Assembly (NCBI GenBank): GCA_030529225.1
Contig: JAUMXH010000007.1
Span: 48,703 to 91,233 of the forward strand
Direction: 5' to 3'
Origin: Bacillota bacterium
GTDB taxonomy: Bacteria; Bacillota; Clostridia; Peptostreptococcales; Acidaminobacteraceae
DNA: 42,531 nucleotides
Of the stretch, positions 32,969 through 41,932 are shown piece by piece. A model generated the notes under the pieces. It saw only the letters and a list, made by a program, of their open reading frames with translations, was not told the origin of the DNA and made no database searches. The translations under genes and the position numbers were made by a program. Within the stretch, counting starts at the first letter, position 1, and each line of letters opens with the position of its first letter.

Positions 32969-33435
32969 TCTTCCCTGCCGGCCCGTTCCAGACCTTCGCA
33001 CATTTCATCCAGGAATCCGATGATGGTTCGTTCCTGCTTGATCGAGTATTTGTCGTCCGTGAAGGCGAAGATTTCATCGAGCTGTTTCTCGACCGAGGAC
33101 AGGACGCCCTCTCCGCGCTCGGTGATCGAAATCAGAGAGCCCCTTCCGCCTATTTTCTTTGTCTTTTTGTCTATCAGCTCCAACTTGATCAGGTAGAGGA
33201 CGTTGGATTCCACAGTCCTCCTGCTGATGTTGTAAGCGTGTGAAATGTCCTTTATCGTGGTAGGTTCCTTGGCGATAAACGACAAAATGAGGCACTGCAA
33301 AAAATCGAGCTCGCTGAGCCCGCTGCCGAAGGGTCGCTCCAGATGCACCTTGTGGATGCTCAGGATGCAGTTCAGCATCGCTTCTTTTAACAGTACCTTG
33401 GTAGATTTTGTATCTTTTTTTACTTCTTCCTGCAT
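32965..33435 (-). CDS. MarR-like winged-helix transcription regulator
   Basis: A 156-residue dimeric wHTH protein. The DNA-binding part is FIAKEPTTIKDISHAYNISR followed by RTVESNVLYLIKLELIDKKT, and the wing carries KIGGRGSLISITERGEGVL. No cysteine pair or ligand motif was recognised. It lies four bases after rex and overlaps the pseudouridine synthase gene, so all are expressed together. Targets are unknown. Confidence 0.8.
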   Translation of the reverse strand: MQEEVKKDTKSTKVLLKEAMLNCILSIHKVHLERPFGSGLSELDFLQCLILSFIAKEPTTIKDISHAYNISRRTVESNVLYLIKLELIDKKTKKIGGRGSLISITERGEGVLSSVEKQLDEIFAFTDDKYSIKQERTIIGFLDEMCEGLERAGREE

Positions 33436-33439
33436 TCTT

Positions 33440-34069
33440 TTACCTTGCTTCTCCGTTCAAATAGTAAGATAACAAGAACAAATCTTCGACCAGGTGAACA
33501 TTCTTCACCGCGACCGACTTTCCAACCTTCAAATCCACCAGCGCAAAGTTGAAAAGCCCTCTCACGCCGCCTTTTTCGAGCGTTTCGGCAATTCTCTGCG
33601 CCGACTTTTCTCCCACACAAATAAAAGCAATGTCAATCTTATTGTTTTGTAAGAAGTCTTCGAGCTCCGACTCGTCGAGAACCTCGGCCTCGCCGAAGGT
33701 ACTGCCGATCAGTTCCGGATTCTTATCAAAGAGCGCCATGAGGTGAAACCCGCTGTTTTTGAAGCTCTGGTGCTTGGCCATCGCCTGACCGATGTTGCCG
33801 GCCCCGATGATGACCGTGTTGTACTCGATGCCCAAACCGAGGATTCTCTCTATCTCTATCAGAAGTTCACTGACCTTGTAACCGTATCCCTGCTGGCCGA
33901 AGCCACCGAAATTATTGAAGTCTTGTCTAACTTGAGAGGCTGTAGAATCGAGCATTTCTCCGAGTTCCTTTGATGATACTCTCTCCACTCCCTTTTCTTT
34001 GAGGTAGCCCAGATACCTATAATACTTAGGCATCCTGTTAATTACCGCTTTTGATATTTTATTATTCAT
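33440..34069 (-). CDS. rex: Redox-sensing transcriptional repressor Rex
   Basis: A 209-residue NADH/NAD+ sensor. The N-terminal winged helix is recognisable from RMPKYYRYLGYLKEKGVERV and STASQVRQDFNNFGGFGQQG. The Rossmann domain has VIIGAGNIGQAMAKH. The conserved C-terminal swapped helix ends LFLLSYYLNG. Rex represses fermentation and respiration genes when NADH is low. It is the first gene of rex-marR-rluD-rnr. ATG at 34067-34069 follows AAGGGAGGGC. Confidence 0.95.
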   Translation of the reverse strand: MNNKISKAVINRMPKYYRYLGYLKEKGVERVSSKELGEMLDSTASQVRQDFNNFGGFGQQGYGYKVSELLIEIERILGLGIEYNTVIIGAGNIGQAMAKHQSFKNSGFHLMALFDKNPELIGSTFGEAEVLDESELEDFLQNNKIDIAFICVGEKSAQRIAETLEKGGVRGLFNFALVDLKVGKSVAVKNVHLVEDLFLLSYYLNGEAR

Positions 34070-34090
34070 AAAAGCCCTCCCTTTGTTACG

Positions 34091-34120
34091 ATTATATCAC
34101 TACTTGTCTGCATTTTTCAA
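34091..34120 (-). promoter_or_regulatory. Promoter of the rex operon
   Basis: Minus-strand TTGAAA (34115-34120), an 18-bp spacer and TATAAT (34091-34096) preceded by TGA, an extended -10. No clear Rex operator was seen. Confidence 0.75.
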
Positions 34121-34152
34121 GAAGTCGTTTTATGCCGGAAAAGTACCAAAAT

Positions 34153-35022
34153 TTAGTAAATCTGCGCAAATTCGGTTTGCATCAGTTCCTCGTCGCTCAC
34201 GCTGTAAAGCGCGTCCAAAATTTCCTGTTTATCTTTGTTGAGCACGCCGCCCAGGTTCATCAGATTGGACGGGTGCGAGACTCTGAATATCGTGTTTTCC
34301 AGTTCCAGGTTCTCGACAAAGAGCCGGGTTTCCTTCATGACCTCCACCTGAGAGACCATCTTGAACTTGCCCGAGAGCACATCCCGCTCGAGCTCGGTTC
34401 CCTCCCGCGCCATCAAGGTCAGCAGCGACAGGTACTCGGGCTGCACCTGGTTGATCAGCTTCGCGGACTCGAGGGCATGCTCCTCCCAGTTATCCGATCC
34501 CCCGAGCCCCGACAAGATCATGGTGGAGAGCATGATGCCCGCCTCTTTGAGCTTGGGCGCGGCCTCCAACATATGCTTTGAATAACTATCCTTTTTTACC
34601 ATGCGCAGAATCCTGTCCGAGCCCGATTCCACCCCAATGTAAACGATGTCAAGTTGTTTTGATTTTAAAAGTTTTAAATCTTCCACGCTCATCCTCGCGA
34701 TGTCCTTGGATGTGGAGTAGGCCCCCACCCTCTCCAGGTTCGGGAAGGTCGCCCTGAGGGCATCCAAAATGGTGACCAGGCTCTCCGTTCCGATGCATAG
34801 GGGGTTTCCGTCTATCAGAAAGACCCTGCGCACCAGCGGCTTTTGGAAGGCGGGAAAGCGTTCGATGTCTTGGAGCACCTCTTCCAAGGGTCTGATTTTG
34901 AACTCCTTGTCCGCGTACATTCCGCAGAAGGTACACTTGTTGTGCGAACACCCGTAGGTCACCTGCAGCAAAAGGCTGTACCTCTCGCTCGGCGGTCTGA
35001 AAATGTTTCCGTAATATCTCAT
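34153..35022 (-). CDS. Radical SAM protein of unknown substrate
   Basis: A 289-residue radical SAM enzyme. The cluster motif is CSHNKCTFC (CX4CX2C, instead of the commoner CX3CX2C) at about residues 25-33. Further core elements are VFLIDGNPLCIGTESLV and IVYIGVESGSDRILRMVKKD. Proteins with GCSHNKCTFCGMY are frequent in Clostridia, but their reaction is not established. It is monocistronic with its own promoter, divergent from the zinc-ribbon gene. The start ATG has AAAGGGGAG upstream. Confidence 0.85.
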   Translation of the reverse strand: MRYYGNIFRPPSERYSLLLQVTYGCSHNKCTFCGMYADKEFKIRPLEEVLQDIERFPAFQKPLVRRVFLIDGNPLCIGTESLVTILDALRATFPNLERVGAYSTSKDIARMSVEDLKLLKSKQLDIVYIGVESGSDRILRMVKKDSYSKHMLEAAPKLKEAGIMLSTMILSGLGGSDNWEEHALESAKLINQVQPEYLSLLTLMAREGTELERDVLSGKFKMVSQVEVMKETRLFVENLELENTIFRVSHPSNLMNLGGVLNKDKQEILDALYSVSDEELMQTEFAQIY

Positions 35023-35066
35023 AATTATACTCTCCCCTTTCCCATCTTTGTGCGATGTCTTTCTTT

Positions 35067-35094
35067 ATTATACCCCATTTAAGAAGATTTTAAA
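35067..35094 (-). promoter_or_regulatory. Candidate promoter of the radical SAM gene
   Basis: A perfect TATAAT (35067-35072, minus strand) with a weak TTTAAA -35 (35089-35094) at 16 bp. Confidence 0.45.
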
Positions 35095-35107
35095 TAATGT
35101 AAAATCA

Positions 35108-35136
35108 TTGACTTTTAAAGGTTGCTGGTTTAAACT
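35108..35136 (+). promoter_or_regulatory. Promoter of the zinc-ribbon gene
   Basis: TTGACT (35108-35113), a 17-bp spacer and TAAACT (35131-35136). A perfect ATGATATCAT palindrome lies in the leader at about 35171-35180. Confidence 0.65.
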
Positions 35137-35212
35137 AAACATATAAGGAAGGATATGTTAAGACGTTATCAATGATATCATGATGCTATTATACAGGATA
35201 AGGAGTGAGACT

Positions 35213-37657
35213 ATGAAGTTATGTAAATCATGTAATATCCAAAAGGAAAACGGCATCTTCTGCAGCAAGTGCGGCCAAAAACTCGAAGAGATCGAGGAGA
35301 TGGAGCAGGCGGCCGAAGCGGTCGATGAAAGCGACGTGACGGATAAATATTTAGGAGAGGCAAAGACCGGCGCGATCGACCCCGAGGATTTGGGGGCGGG
35401 AGCGTCGGGCAGCGCTGAGGCCGTAGCGGAAGCCCGGCAGGGAGAAGCCGCAGTGGCGGAAGCCGAGCTAGGGGCGCGCGCGGCCGCCGACGGAGCGGAC
35501 GCCTTGGCCGAGGACGCGATGGAGGCGGCGGACGGCGCGGAGCAAGCGGTCCGGGCGGAAGTCGTGGAAGCGAGGGCGGAACTGACGGCCGCGGCGAGCG
35601 CCGGGCAAGCGGCGAGCGAGAACTTGAGCCCGAAGGAAGCCGAGAAGCTCGCGCGCGCGCAGGAGAAGGAAGCGATTAAGCAGGCAAAAGAAGAGAGAAA
35701 ACAGGCCGCTCTGGACTTGAAACAGCAGAAGGAGCAGGCAAAGATAGACAAGAAGAAGGCAAAGGAAGAGATGAAGCGCCTGAAGGCCGAAAAAAAGGCC
35801 AGAAGAAAGTTTAAAAAGCTCAGAAAGGCACTTTGGATCATCTTCTTCCTGGTTCTGATTTTAATCGGTGCAAGCGCCTGGTACCTGGGCCACAGCCAAA
35901 TCGCCTACAAACCGGAGCACAACGACAAGAGCGTAGAAACTTTGGTGAAGGCGATCGCAAATGACGACGAGAAAGACAGAAAGGTCATTCTCAGCTACGA
36001 GGACTTTAACAGTGTGCTGAACAACAATGTGGACTTCGCCCCTCAGCAACTCATTCGCTTCACAAAGGTGACGGAGGGCTACTACAGCCCGGTCGACAAG
36101 AAGTTCGTACTGACGCTGGAGAGCTTTTTGGGCAAAACTTCGCTCCTCTTTGACGGCAAGCCGCAGGTGAGCGAAGGCGTGATGAACCTGGAACTCAAGA
36201 ATCCGAAGCTCGGTAACTGGAAGCTCCCGCTCCCGAACTCTGCCGTCCATGCGCCGATCACAAAAGAAGTGGTGCTCCCTGACCTCGCTTGGGTGAGGAT
36301 TGAGGACATCGACTTTGAGGAAGAGGGCGTGCAGTTCATCTACGATTTCAATGCCGACAAGGTCAACGACGAGCTGATTAAACTCAGATCAAAGCTCGAT
36401 CCGGAGATGCTCGCCTACATGAACGATACGGAAATGAAGCTCCCGGCTTCTAAGATTATCTTTGATAAGGATTTGGACAAGAACCACCGCTTCAAGGACA
36501 AGGAGCTCCGCGCCATTCTGAAAGAATTCAGCGAGAGCCCGGCCGACATCATCAACTGGACCCTGGTGGTTCCGAAGGATATGCAGGACGAGTTTTTGGC
36601 GCTCTCCAACGCCATCTACGGAAAAGAGAATACGGCAAACGCCGAGAAGAAGCTGAAAAACAGGAAGAAGGGCCTCGCCAAGGACTACGACAAGTTCGTC
36701 AGCGAGGAGGCGGAAAAGGCTCTGACGCAGTGGTCACAGGACGCATCCGACGCGATTCGCAAGCTGCACGATAAGTACGGCGTGCCGACTTCTTACTTTG
36801 GCGACAAGGGACACTTGTACTCAAGAACTTTACAGATGTATCTGGACTTTGAGGATCTGGGCTTTACCGATGAAAACGCGGACAAGTTCACCCTCTACGG
36901 CTACGGCAGGAAGGCGATTCTGGCCACCGAGGTAGAGGAAGAAATCTGGTACATCACCGAGGGCGAGAAGAAGATTGAGAAGGAAGACAAAAAGCTCTTC
37001 CTGAAGAAGATCAACTACTCGGAAAGTCCGGAAACGGATTCGGCGATGGTACCTAAGCTCGACGCCTTGGAAATTCAGCCGTTCGCAAATGCCATCATCA
37101 GAGAAGAGCGCCTCGGCAAGTCGGATGAGCTGGGCATCAAGTACCTGGCTTATACCAAGGACTATGCGCTCGCGATCGGATTCTTGAGAAACCGCGTCGA
37201 GCTCGCACCTCGCTACTTCCTCTTTGACAAGAAGGGCGGCACTTGGAGGGTAATCGACAGCTTCGATGACACCAAGTTTATCGGAGACGAACTCACCGAA
37301 GAAATCACGGTCGGAGAGCTCAGCCCTACCTTGTTGCCGAAGTATGAGATGGCGGACTTTAAGAGGGGCATCCTGAGCACCGCCGACAGGAACAACATCA
37401 CGAGCAAGCTTCCGGAGGGCTACGAGATCGTCTACCACGCATGGGAGGATCAAAACATTTACATCATCGCGAAGGACGAGAACGGGGCCACAGTGGAATA
37501 CCTCTTCCCGAACGGCTCGACAGGCGATGCGGTCGCGATTTCTACAAGCACTAACCTGAGCGACGCCGTCGCTAAACTCAGCGGAAAGAGCGAGTTTCCG
37601 GAGTACAAACCGGAGTTTCTCTTCGACCAGGTGAACACGACCTTCCAAGCGGAGTAA
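35213..37657 (+). CDS. Membrane protein with cytosolic zinc ribbon, Ala/Glu-rich linker and large outside domain
   Basis: An 814-residue protein. The zinc ribbon uses Cys 4, 7, 17 and 20 (MKLCKSCN ... FCSKCGQ). Residues ~31-135 are an Ala/Glu/Gly-rich low-complexity stretch, ~139-205 a very basic/acidic coiled coil and ~206-224 a single membrane helix (LWIIFFLVLILIGASAWYLG). About 590 residues outside follow with no domain I can name. The layout resembles TcaA/YvbJ-type zinc-ribbon membrane proteins linked to cell-wall stress, but this one is longer and the kinship is tentative. ATG at 35213 follows ATAAGGAGTGAGAC. The linker DNA is extremely GC-rich compared with the rest of the gene. Confidence 0.75.
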   Translation: MKLCKSCNIQKENGIFCSKCGQKLEEIEEMEQAAEAVDESDVTDKYLGEAKTGAIDPEDLGAGASGSAEAVAEARQGEAAVAEAELGARAAADGADALAEDAMEAADGAEQAVRAEVVEARAELTAAASAGQAASENLSPKEAEKLARAQEKEAIKQAKEERKQAALDLKQQKEQAKIDKKKAKEEMKRLKAEKKARRKFKKLRKALWIIFFLVLILIGASAWYLGHSQIAYKPEHNDKSVETLVKAIANDDEKDRKVILSYEDFNSVLNNNVDFAPQQLIRFTKVTEGYYSPVDKKFVLTLESFLGKTSLLFDGKPQVSEGVMNLELKNPKLGNWKLPLPNSAVHAPITKEVVLPDLAWVRIEDIDFEEEGVQFIYDFNADKVNDELIKLRSKLDPEMLAYMNDTEMKLPASKIIFDKDLDKNHRFKDKELRAILKEFSESPADIINWTLVVPKDMQDEFLALSNAIYGKENTANAEKKLKNRKKGLAKDYDKFVSEEAEKALTQWSQDASDAIRKLHDKYGVPTSYFGDKGHLYSRTLQMYLDFEDLGFTDENADKFTLYGYGRKAILATEVEEEIWYITEGEKKIEKEDKKLFLKKINYSESPETDSAMVPKLDALEIQPFANAIIREERLGKSDELGIKYLAYTKDYALAIGFLRNRVELAPRYFLFDKKGGTWRVIDSFDDTKFIGDELTEEITVGELSPTLLPKYEMADFKRGILSTADRNNITSKLPEGYEIVYHAWEDQNIYIIAKDENGATVEYLFPNGSTGDAVAISTSTNLSDAVAKLSGKSEFPEYKPEFLFDQVNTTFQAE

Positions 37658-37671
37658 GCAAGACACAGCAA

Positions 37672-37703
37672 AGAACCCGTCCAAAAGGACGGGCTCTTTT
37701 TTT
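37672..37703 (+). terminator. Rho-independent terminator of the zinc-ribbon gene
   Basis: CCCGTCC and GGACGGG pair around AAAA, extended by AGA/TCT-like pairs, and are followed by seven T residues. It may also serve the convergent SLH gene. Confidence 0.9.
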
Positions 37704-37750
37704 GTCTCATACGTTATGTTTTCTCCCACATCGTTATCGAGACGGATCAA

Positions 37751-39490
37751 TTACTTCCTTTTCATGATGAAGTAGATGTAGCTTCCCGGATTAGCACCCT
37801 CGTTCAGGTTCGCATTCTCAGACGAGTTTTGGAATTTCATCACCTCATATCCCCCATAGTTAAATACGCCAAGCTTACTGTCCGGAGTAATGGCATCGAG
37901 GAATATCAGAGGATGTCTGCTTCCGCCCTGCTCGTAGGTTTTATAGAGGTAAACTTCCCTGGCGCCGTCCAGCCCCTCGTTCAGATTGCCTTGCGACTTG
38001 TAGAATTTTGATTTTCCGTAGTGCTCCATGTCGCCCCACTCTATCAATGGATCACCCGGATTGTACGTCTTTCCGAAAATATCGGTAATCGCCTCATTGA
38101 TGTCTCCGGTTTGTTCCACACAAGCGTAAATATAAGGTCCGCCGGTAGCCTTGTTCAAGTCCACTTCGATGACGCGATGCGTTAGCGATATTATTTTTCT
38201 CATGCGACTGAGATCACTTGAATCATAACTCGAAAAGAAGACGATATCTTTGATGTAGCTCTCCACAAAGATCGGCTTATCCTTCGTCACCACTTTCCTG
38301 TTGTTCTCGTCCGTCACCTCACAGCGAATTTTGTAAGTTTCCATAGAGGCGTTTTTCGCAACCCAGATGCGAACGCTGTCCGTGCCCTGACCGTATTCAA
38401 AAACAATCGCCTCATTGACACCGTTCGGAGCAATGATAGACCAATTATATTTCAGCTTTTTGCCAACCGCTTTGATCTTAAATTCCGCTGTGTCACCCGG
38501 TTTAACGGTTAAGCTTGTTTCATCCAAATCTTGTGTAATCTTAAGTTCATCGCTCTGAACCATCAGCTTGGCAATACTCGAAACCACTTGTTTTCCGTGT
38601 TTATCCTTGACGATACACCTTAGTTGAGTCGCACCCTCGGCACCGCCCTCAACCTTGACGGTGAGTTCACTCGTCTGAATCCCGTCAAAAACAGGTGCGG
38701 GAGCCAGATCTCGAAAGCTTCCTCTCTCCAATCTCTGCCACTGATACTGCATGCCTTCGCCTTCCGCGACGACCTTGAAACGCACTTGTTCTCCTAGCTT
38801 AGCTGCCTTGTCCGCAGGTTGTTTTACTATTTTGAGCTCTTTCGGTGAATCAGGAGTCGGGGCCGCGCCCATACTGAACTTCACCCTTTCATCCTTGTCC
38901 ATCATGCGCGTTAGGATCGCCGCCACTTCGGCTCTGGTGATGTTCGCATCCGGCTTACAATTTCTCGCCGCATCCACACCGTTTACAATTCCTGCGCGAT
39001 AGAGCTTGTAGATTCCTTCCGCCAGCTGATGAGAAGCCGAAACATCCGGAATCGCCCCGTTCGGAACCTCGTTGATCTTCTTCAGTTCGCTCGCAGGAAG
39101 CGCGCGAGAGAAAATGTCCATATACTCAGCCCTGGAAATGTAGTGATTCCAAGGATAATCCTGACGGATAATCTTGTTTTCCCTACAGTAGTTTACATAG
39201 CTCTGATACCATGGATTCCCGTTTTTGAGTGTCACGGAACCTGTCTTGTATTTTTGATGCATGACCGCCGCGAGTTTCACGGCCTCCGCAGAAGTCAAGT
39301 TCTCATGTGGCGCAAAGAGGGTTTCCGATTTCCCGTTTACCAATCCCTTTTCGACCGCCTCTTCCACATCCTCATAGAACCAATCGTTCTTATTCACATC
39401 GGTGAACCTGATGTCTGCCGAAAGGACCCCAAATCCCAAGCCCATCGTCATGATCAGGGCCAGAAGTCCGCTAAAGCATTTCCTTTTCAT
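37751..39490 (-). CDS. SLH-domain surface protein 1 (paralogue pair)
   Basis: A 579-residue secreted protein: a signal peptide ending near GVLSA (residue ~25), then three SLH domains (about 27-85, 90-145, 148-205; motifs LTSAEAVKLAA, ISRAEYMDIFSR, ITRAEVAAILTRMMD) that should bind wall polymer. Two Ig-like segments (about 220-320 and 325-415, with QPADKAAKLGEQVRFKVVAE) come next. The C-terminal domain contains repeated N-L-N-x-G blocks (DLNKATGGPYIYACVE, NLNEGLDGAREVYLYKTY, NLNEGANPGSYIYFIMKRK). ATG at 39488-39490 follows AAAAGGAGATTGCG. It is a tandem paralogue of the next gene. Confidence 0.85.
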   Translation of the reverse strand: MKRKCFSGLLALIMTMGLGFGVLSADIRFTDVNKNDWFYEDVEEAVEKGLVNGKSETLFAPHENLTSAEAVKLAAVMHQKYKTGSVTLKNGNPWYQSYVNYCRENKIIRQDYPWNHYISRAEYMDIFSRALPASELKKINEVPNGAIPDVSASHQLAEGIYKLYRAGIVNGVDAARNCKPDANITRAEVAAILTRMMDKDERVKFSMGAAPTPDSPKELKIVKQPADKAAKLGEQVRFKVVAEGEGMQYQWQRLERGSFRDLAPAPVFDGIQTSELTVKVEGGAEGATQLRCIVKDKHGKQVVSSIAKLMVQSDELKITQDLDETSLTVKPGDTAEFKIKAVGKKLKYNWSIIAPNGVNEAIVFEYGQGTDSVRIWVAKNASMETYKIRCEVTDENNRKVVTKDKPIFVESYIKDIVFFSSYDSSDLSRMRKIISLTHRVIEVDLNKATGGPYIYACVEQTGDINEAITDIFGKTYNPGDPLIEWGDMEHYGKSKFYKSQGNLNEGLDGAREVYLYKTYEQGGSRHPLIFLDAITPDSKLGVFNYGGYEVMKFQNSSENANLNEGANPGSYIYFIMKRK

Positions 39491-39568
39491 CGCAATCTCC
39501 TTTTATTTTAAGCATTCACTTTCCTGTTCTGTCCGTTTTGTTAAGAGACAGCATCCGAGCAGCCCTTC

Positions 39569-41332
39569 TTACTTTCTTTTCATAATGAAGTAGAGGTAAT
39601 TTCCGGCAGTTCCTTCATTCAGATTTGCATTGACAGAAGAGTTCTCGAGCTTCGCGACCTCATAGTCATTGTAATTGAACCCGTCATGAGCTGCACCGGA
39701 AACGAGAACATTAAGATGGGTCATAGGATGTCTATTTCCCCCTTTGTCATAGGTTTTATAGAGGTAGATGATTTTGCTGTCAATCCCACTGTTCAAATTA
39801 AAATTGCACCTATGGAACCATGATCTTCCGTAATGATCGAATTCTCCCTGTAACGGGAACGACGCGCCCGGATCGTTAGTCCTGACAAAGACATCGGTAA
39901 TCGCCTCATCGATGTTTCCGGTTTGCTCCACACAAGCATACATGCAATCTCCGCCGGTACCCTTGTTCAAATCAACTCTGATGACGCGATAAAATTCATT
40001 ACTTTCTATAGAATTCGCATGAACGTTCAGTTTTTCCAAACTACTATTCGAAATAAATAAGATCTCCTTGATATAACTTTCCACAAAGATCGGTTTGTCC
40101 TTCGTCACGACTTTCTTGTTGTTCTCGTCCGTCACCTCACAGCGAATTTTGTAAGTTTCCATAGGAGCGATTTTCGGAATCCTGATGGTAAGAGTGTCCG
40201 ATCCTTGACCGATCGCAAAAGGAAGCGGCACGCTGACACCGATCGGATCGACCATAGACCACTTATATTTCAGTCCTTTGCCGACCGCTCTGATTCCGAA
40301 AGTTACGGTTTCATTCGGCTTAACGGTTAAGGTTTCTTCATCCAGATCCTGTGTGAGTTTAAGGTCCACATTTACCGGCAGAATTTTTAAATGAGCCGTA
40401 GCGGAATTCAGCTGTTTCCCGTTCTTGTCCTTCAACCTACACCTGATCAGGAGTGCGCCTTCTTCATCAAGCGCGGTCCTGATGCTGAGCTCCGCTGTCT
40501 TTGTGCCGGTATGATCCAAAGATTCGGGAATCGCAACGAAGTTTGTGCCGTTATATCGCTCCCACTGATACTGCAATCCCTCGCCTTGCGCTTCAACAGT
40601 GAACTTCCCTGTCTCTCCGGCGTTCACGGTAACGGTGACAGGTTGCGTAATGATTTTGAACTCTTTCGGTGAATCGGGACTTGGAGTCGGTGTTGGAGCA
40701 GGAGCCGCGCCCAAACTGAACTTCACCCTCTCATCCTTGTCCATCATGCGCGTTAGGATCGCCGCCACTTCGGCTCTGGTGATGTTCGCATCCGGCTTAC
40801 AGCTTCTCGCCGCATCCACACCGTTTACGATCCCTGCGCGGTAGAGCTTGTAAATTCCTTTTGCCAGCGGGTGTGAAGCCGGAACATCGGGAACCGCATT
40901 GTCCGGAACCTCGTTGATCTTCTTCAGCTCGCTCTCAGGAAGCGCGCGAGAAAAGATCTCCATATACTCGGCACGGGTCGCATCCAGGTTCCACGGATAA
41001 TTCCTATCTATGATCTTCTTGTCCTTGCAGTAGTCCACATACGGCTGATACCAGGGACTTCCGTTTTGCAAAGTCACCTTGCCCAAGTGCTGCCTCTGGT
41101 GCATGCAGGCCGCCAGTTTTACCGCTTCGGCGTAAGTGAGTCTGTCATATGGCGCGAAAATCGTATCCGACTTCCCGTTTACCAAGTCCTTTTCTACCGC
41201 GATTTTTACATCCTTGTAGAACCAGTCCTTCTCTTTTACGTCCGTGAACTTGACGTCCGCCGAAAGCACGCCAAATCCCAAGCCCAGCGTCAGAATCAGG
41301 GCGAGAAGTCCGCTAAACAGTTTTCTTTTCAT
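39569..41332 (-). CDS. SLH-domain surface protein 2 (paralogue pair)
   Basis: A 587-residue protein with the same architecture as its downstream neighbour: a signal peptide MKRKLFSGLLALILTLGLGF..., three SLH domains (TYAE, TRAE and TRAE motifs), a short Pro/Thr linker (APAPTPTPSPDSP), two Ig-like segments and the C-terminal N-L-N-x-G repeat domain (DLNKGTGGDCMYACVE, NLNSGIDSKIIYLYKTY, NLNEGTAGNYLYFIMKRK). Parts of the third SLH domain are nearly identical in DNA to the paralogue, while the Ig-like parts have diverged. ATG at 41330-41332 follows AAAAGGAGATTGCA. No clear promoter was identified upstream. Confidence 0.85.
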   Translation of the reverse strand: MKRKLFSGLLALILTLGLGFGVLSADVKFTDVKEKDWFYKDVKIAVEKDLVNGKSDTIFAPYDRLTYAEAVKLAACMHQRQHLGKVTLQNGSPWYQPYVDYCKDKKIIDRNYPWNLDATRAEYMEIFSRALPESELKKINEVPDNAVPDVPASHPLAKGIYKLYRAGIVNGVDAARSCKPDANITRAEVAAILTRMMDKDERVKFSLGAAPAPTPTPSPDSPKEFKIITQPVTVTVNAGETGKFTVEAQGEGLQYQWERYNGTNFVAIPESLDHTGTKTAELSIRTALDEEGALLIRCRLKDKNGKQLNSATAHLKILPVNVDLKLTQDLDEETLTVKPNETVTFGIRAVGKGLKYKWSMVDPIGVSVPLPFAIGQGSDTLTIRIPKIAPMETYKIRCEVTDENNKKVVTKDKPIFVESYIKEILFISNSSLEKLNVHANSIESNEFYRVIRVDLNKGTGGDCMYACVEQTGNIDEAITDVFVRTNDPGASFPLQGEFDHYGRSWFHRCNFNLNSGIDSKIIYLYKTYDKGGNRHPMTHLNVLVSGAAHDGFNYNDYEVAKLENSSVNANLNEGTAGNYLYFIMKRK

Positions 41333-41916
41333 TGCAATCTCCTTTTTTTAGCATTCACTTTGCTCTTCTGTCGGTTTGCAAAGAGACAGAAACAAGACAC
41401 TCCAACAAAAAGCCTTACAGTCACACAAGCGAAAACCTAATCGGCTCGGTTTTTTTTGTAGGAACAGCAAGTTGCTATCAAAAAGGGCATGCCAAAACGG
41501 CAGTGTCCTCTTTCCGACCTGCAAATGTGCAATGAAATATGGAATCGCTATGAATTTTTATTGATTTTTTTATTGAATTAGTTTGAATGATAATAGGAAA
41601 ATAAGTTCGTTTTATGATGGACATCAATAAATGCTTTGCGGGAAACATCCTCAATTCCTCCTTGCAGATGCGCTACTCTCTACACTCTACGAAGTTGAAC
41701 CATTCTGTTTTACCTTGCCTGATGTTCTCGTCATGATGATGGTAATTCTTATAGGAAGTATAACATAATTATACTCTAAAATCAATTTTTTAGAGTTCAA
41801 TTTAACAATCTTTTCTTTTTGGAGTTTCGGGTCTATTTTTAAAGGGTTTGAGCTTGTCTGCTCCCCGCTTTCCGGGCAGCCAAAATATAAAAACTTGGTT
41901 CCGTCCGGCTTTGCCT
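41333..41916. other. 584-bp gene-poor gap upstream of SLH protein 2
   Basis: It holds the ribosome site of the SLH gene and AT-rich DNA. A 9-bp stem ACTCTAAAA/TTTTAGAGT (41775-41783 with 41790-41798) could be an extra 3' signal of the MATE transcript. The MATE terminator lies at the right end. An 84-codon open frame on the minus strand (41687-41941) overlaps the terminator and the MATE gene end and has no support as a gene. A promoter for the SLH gene must lie here, but no convincing -35/-10 pair was found. Confidence 0.6.
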
Positions 41917-41932
41917 TTAGGAAACCAAGTTT
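41891..41932 (-). terminator. Terminator overlapping the end of the MATE gene
   Basis: On the minus strand AAACTTGGTT(T)CC pairs with GGAACCAAGTTT, followed by TTATATTTT. The left arm includes the last codons of the transporter gene. Confidence 0.75.

Noticed and set aside
34070..34152. Rex autoregulatory operator
   Set aside because: No TTGTGAA...TTCACAA-type palindrome is visible in the rex promoter region.
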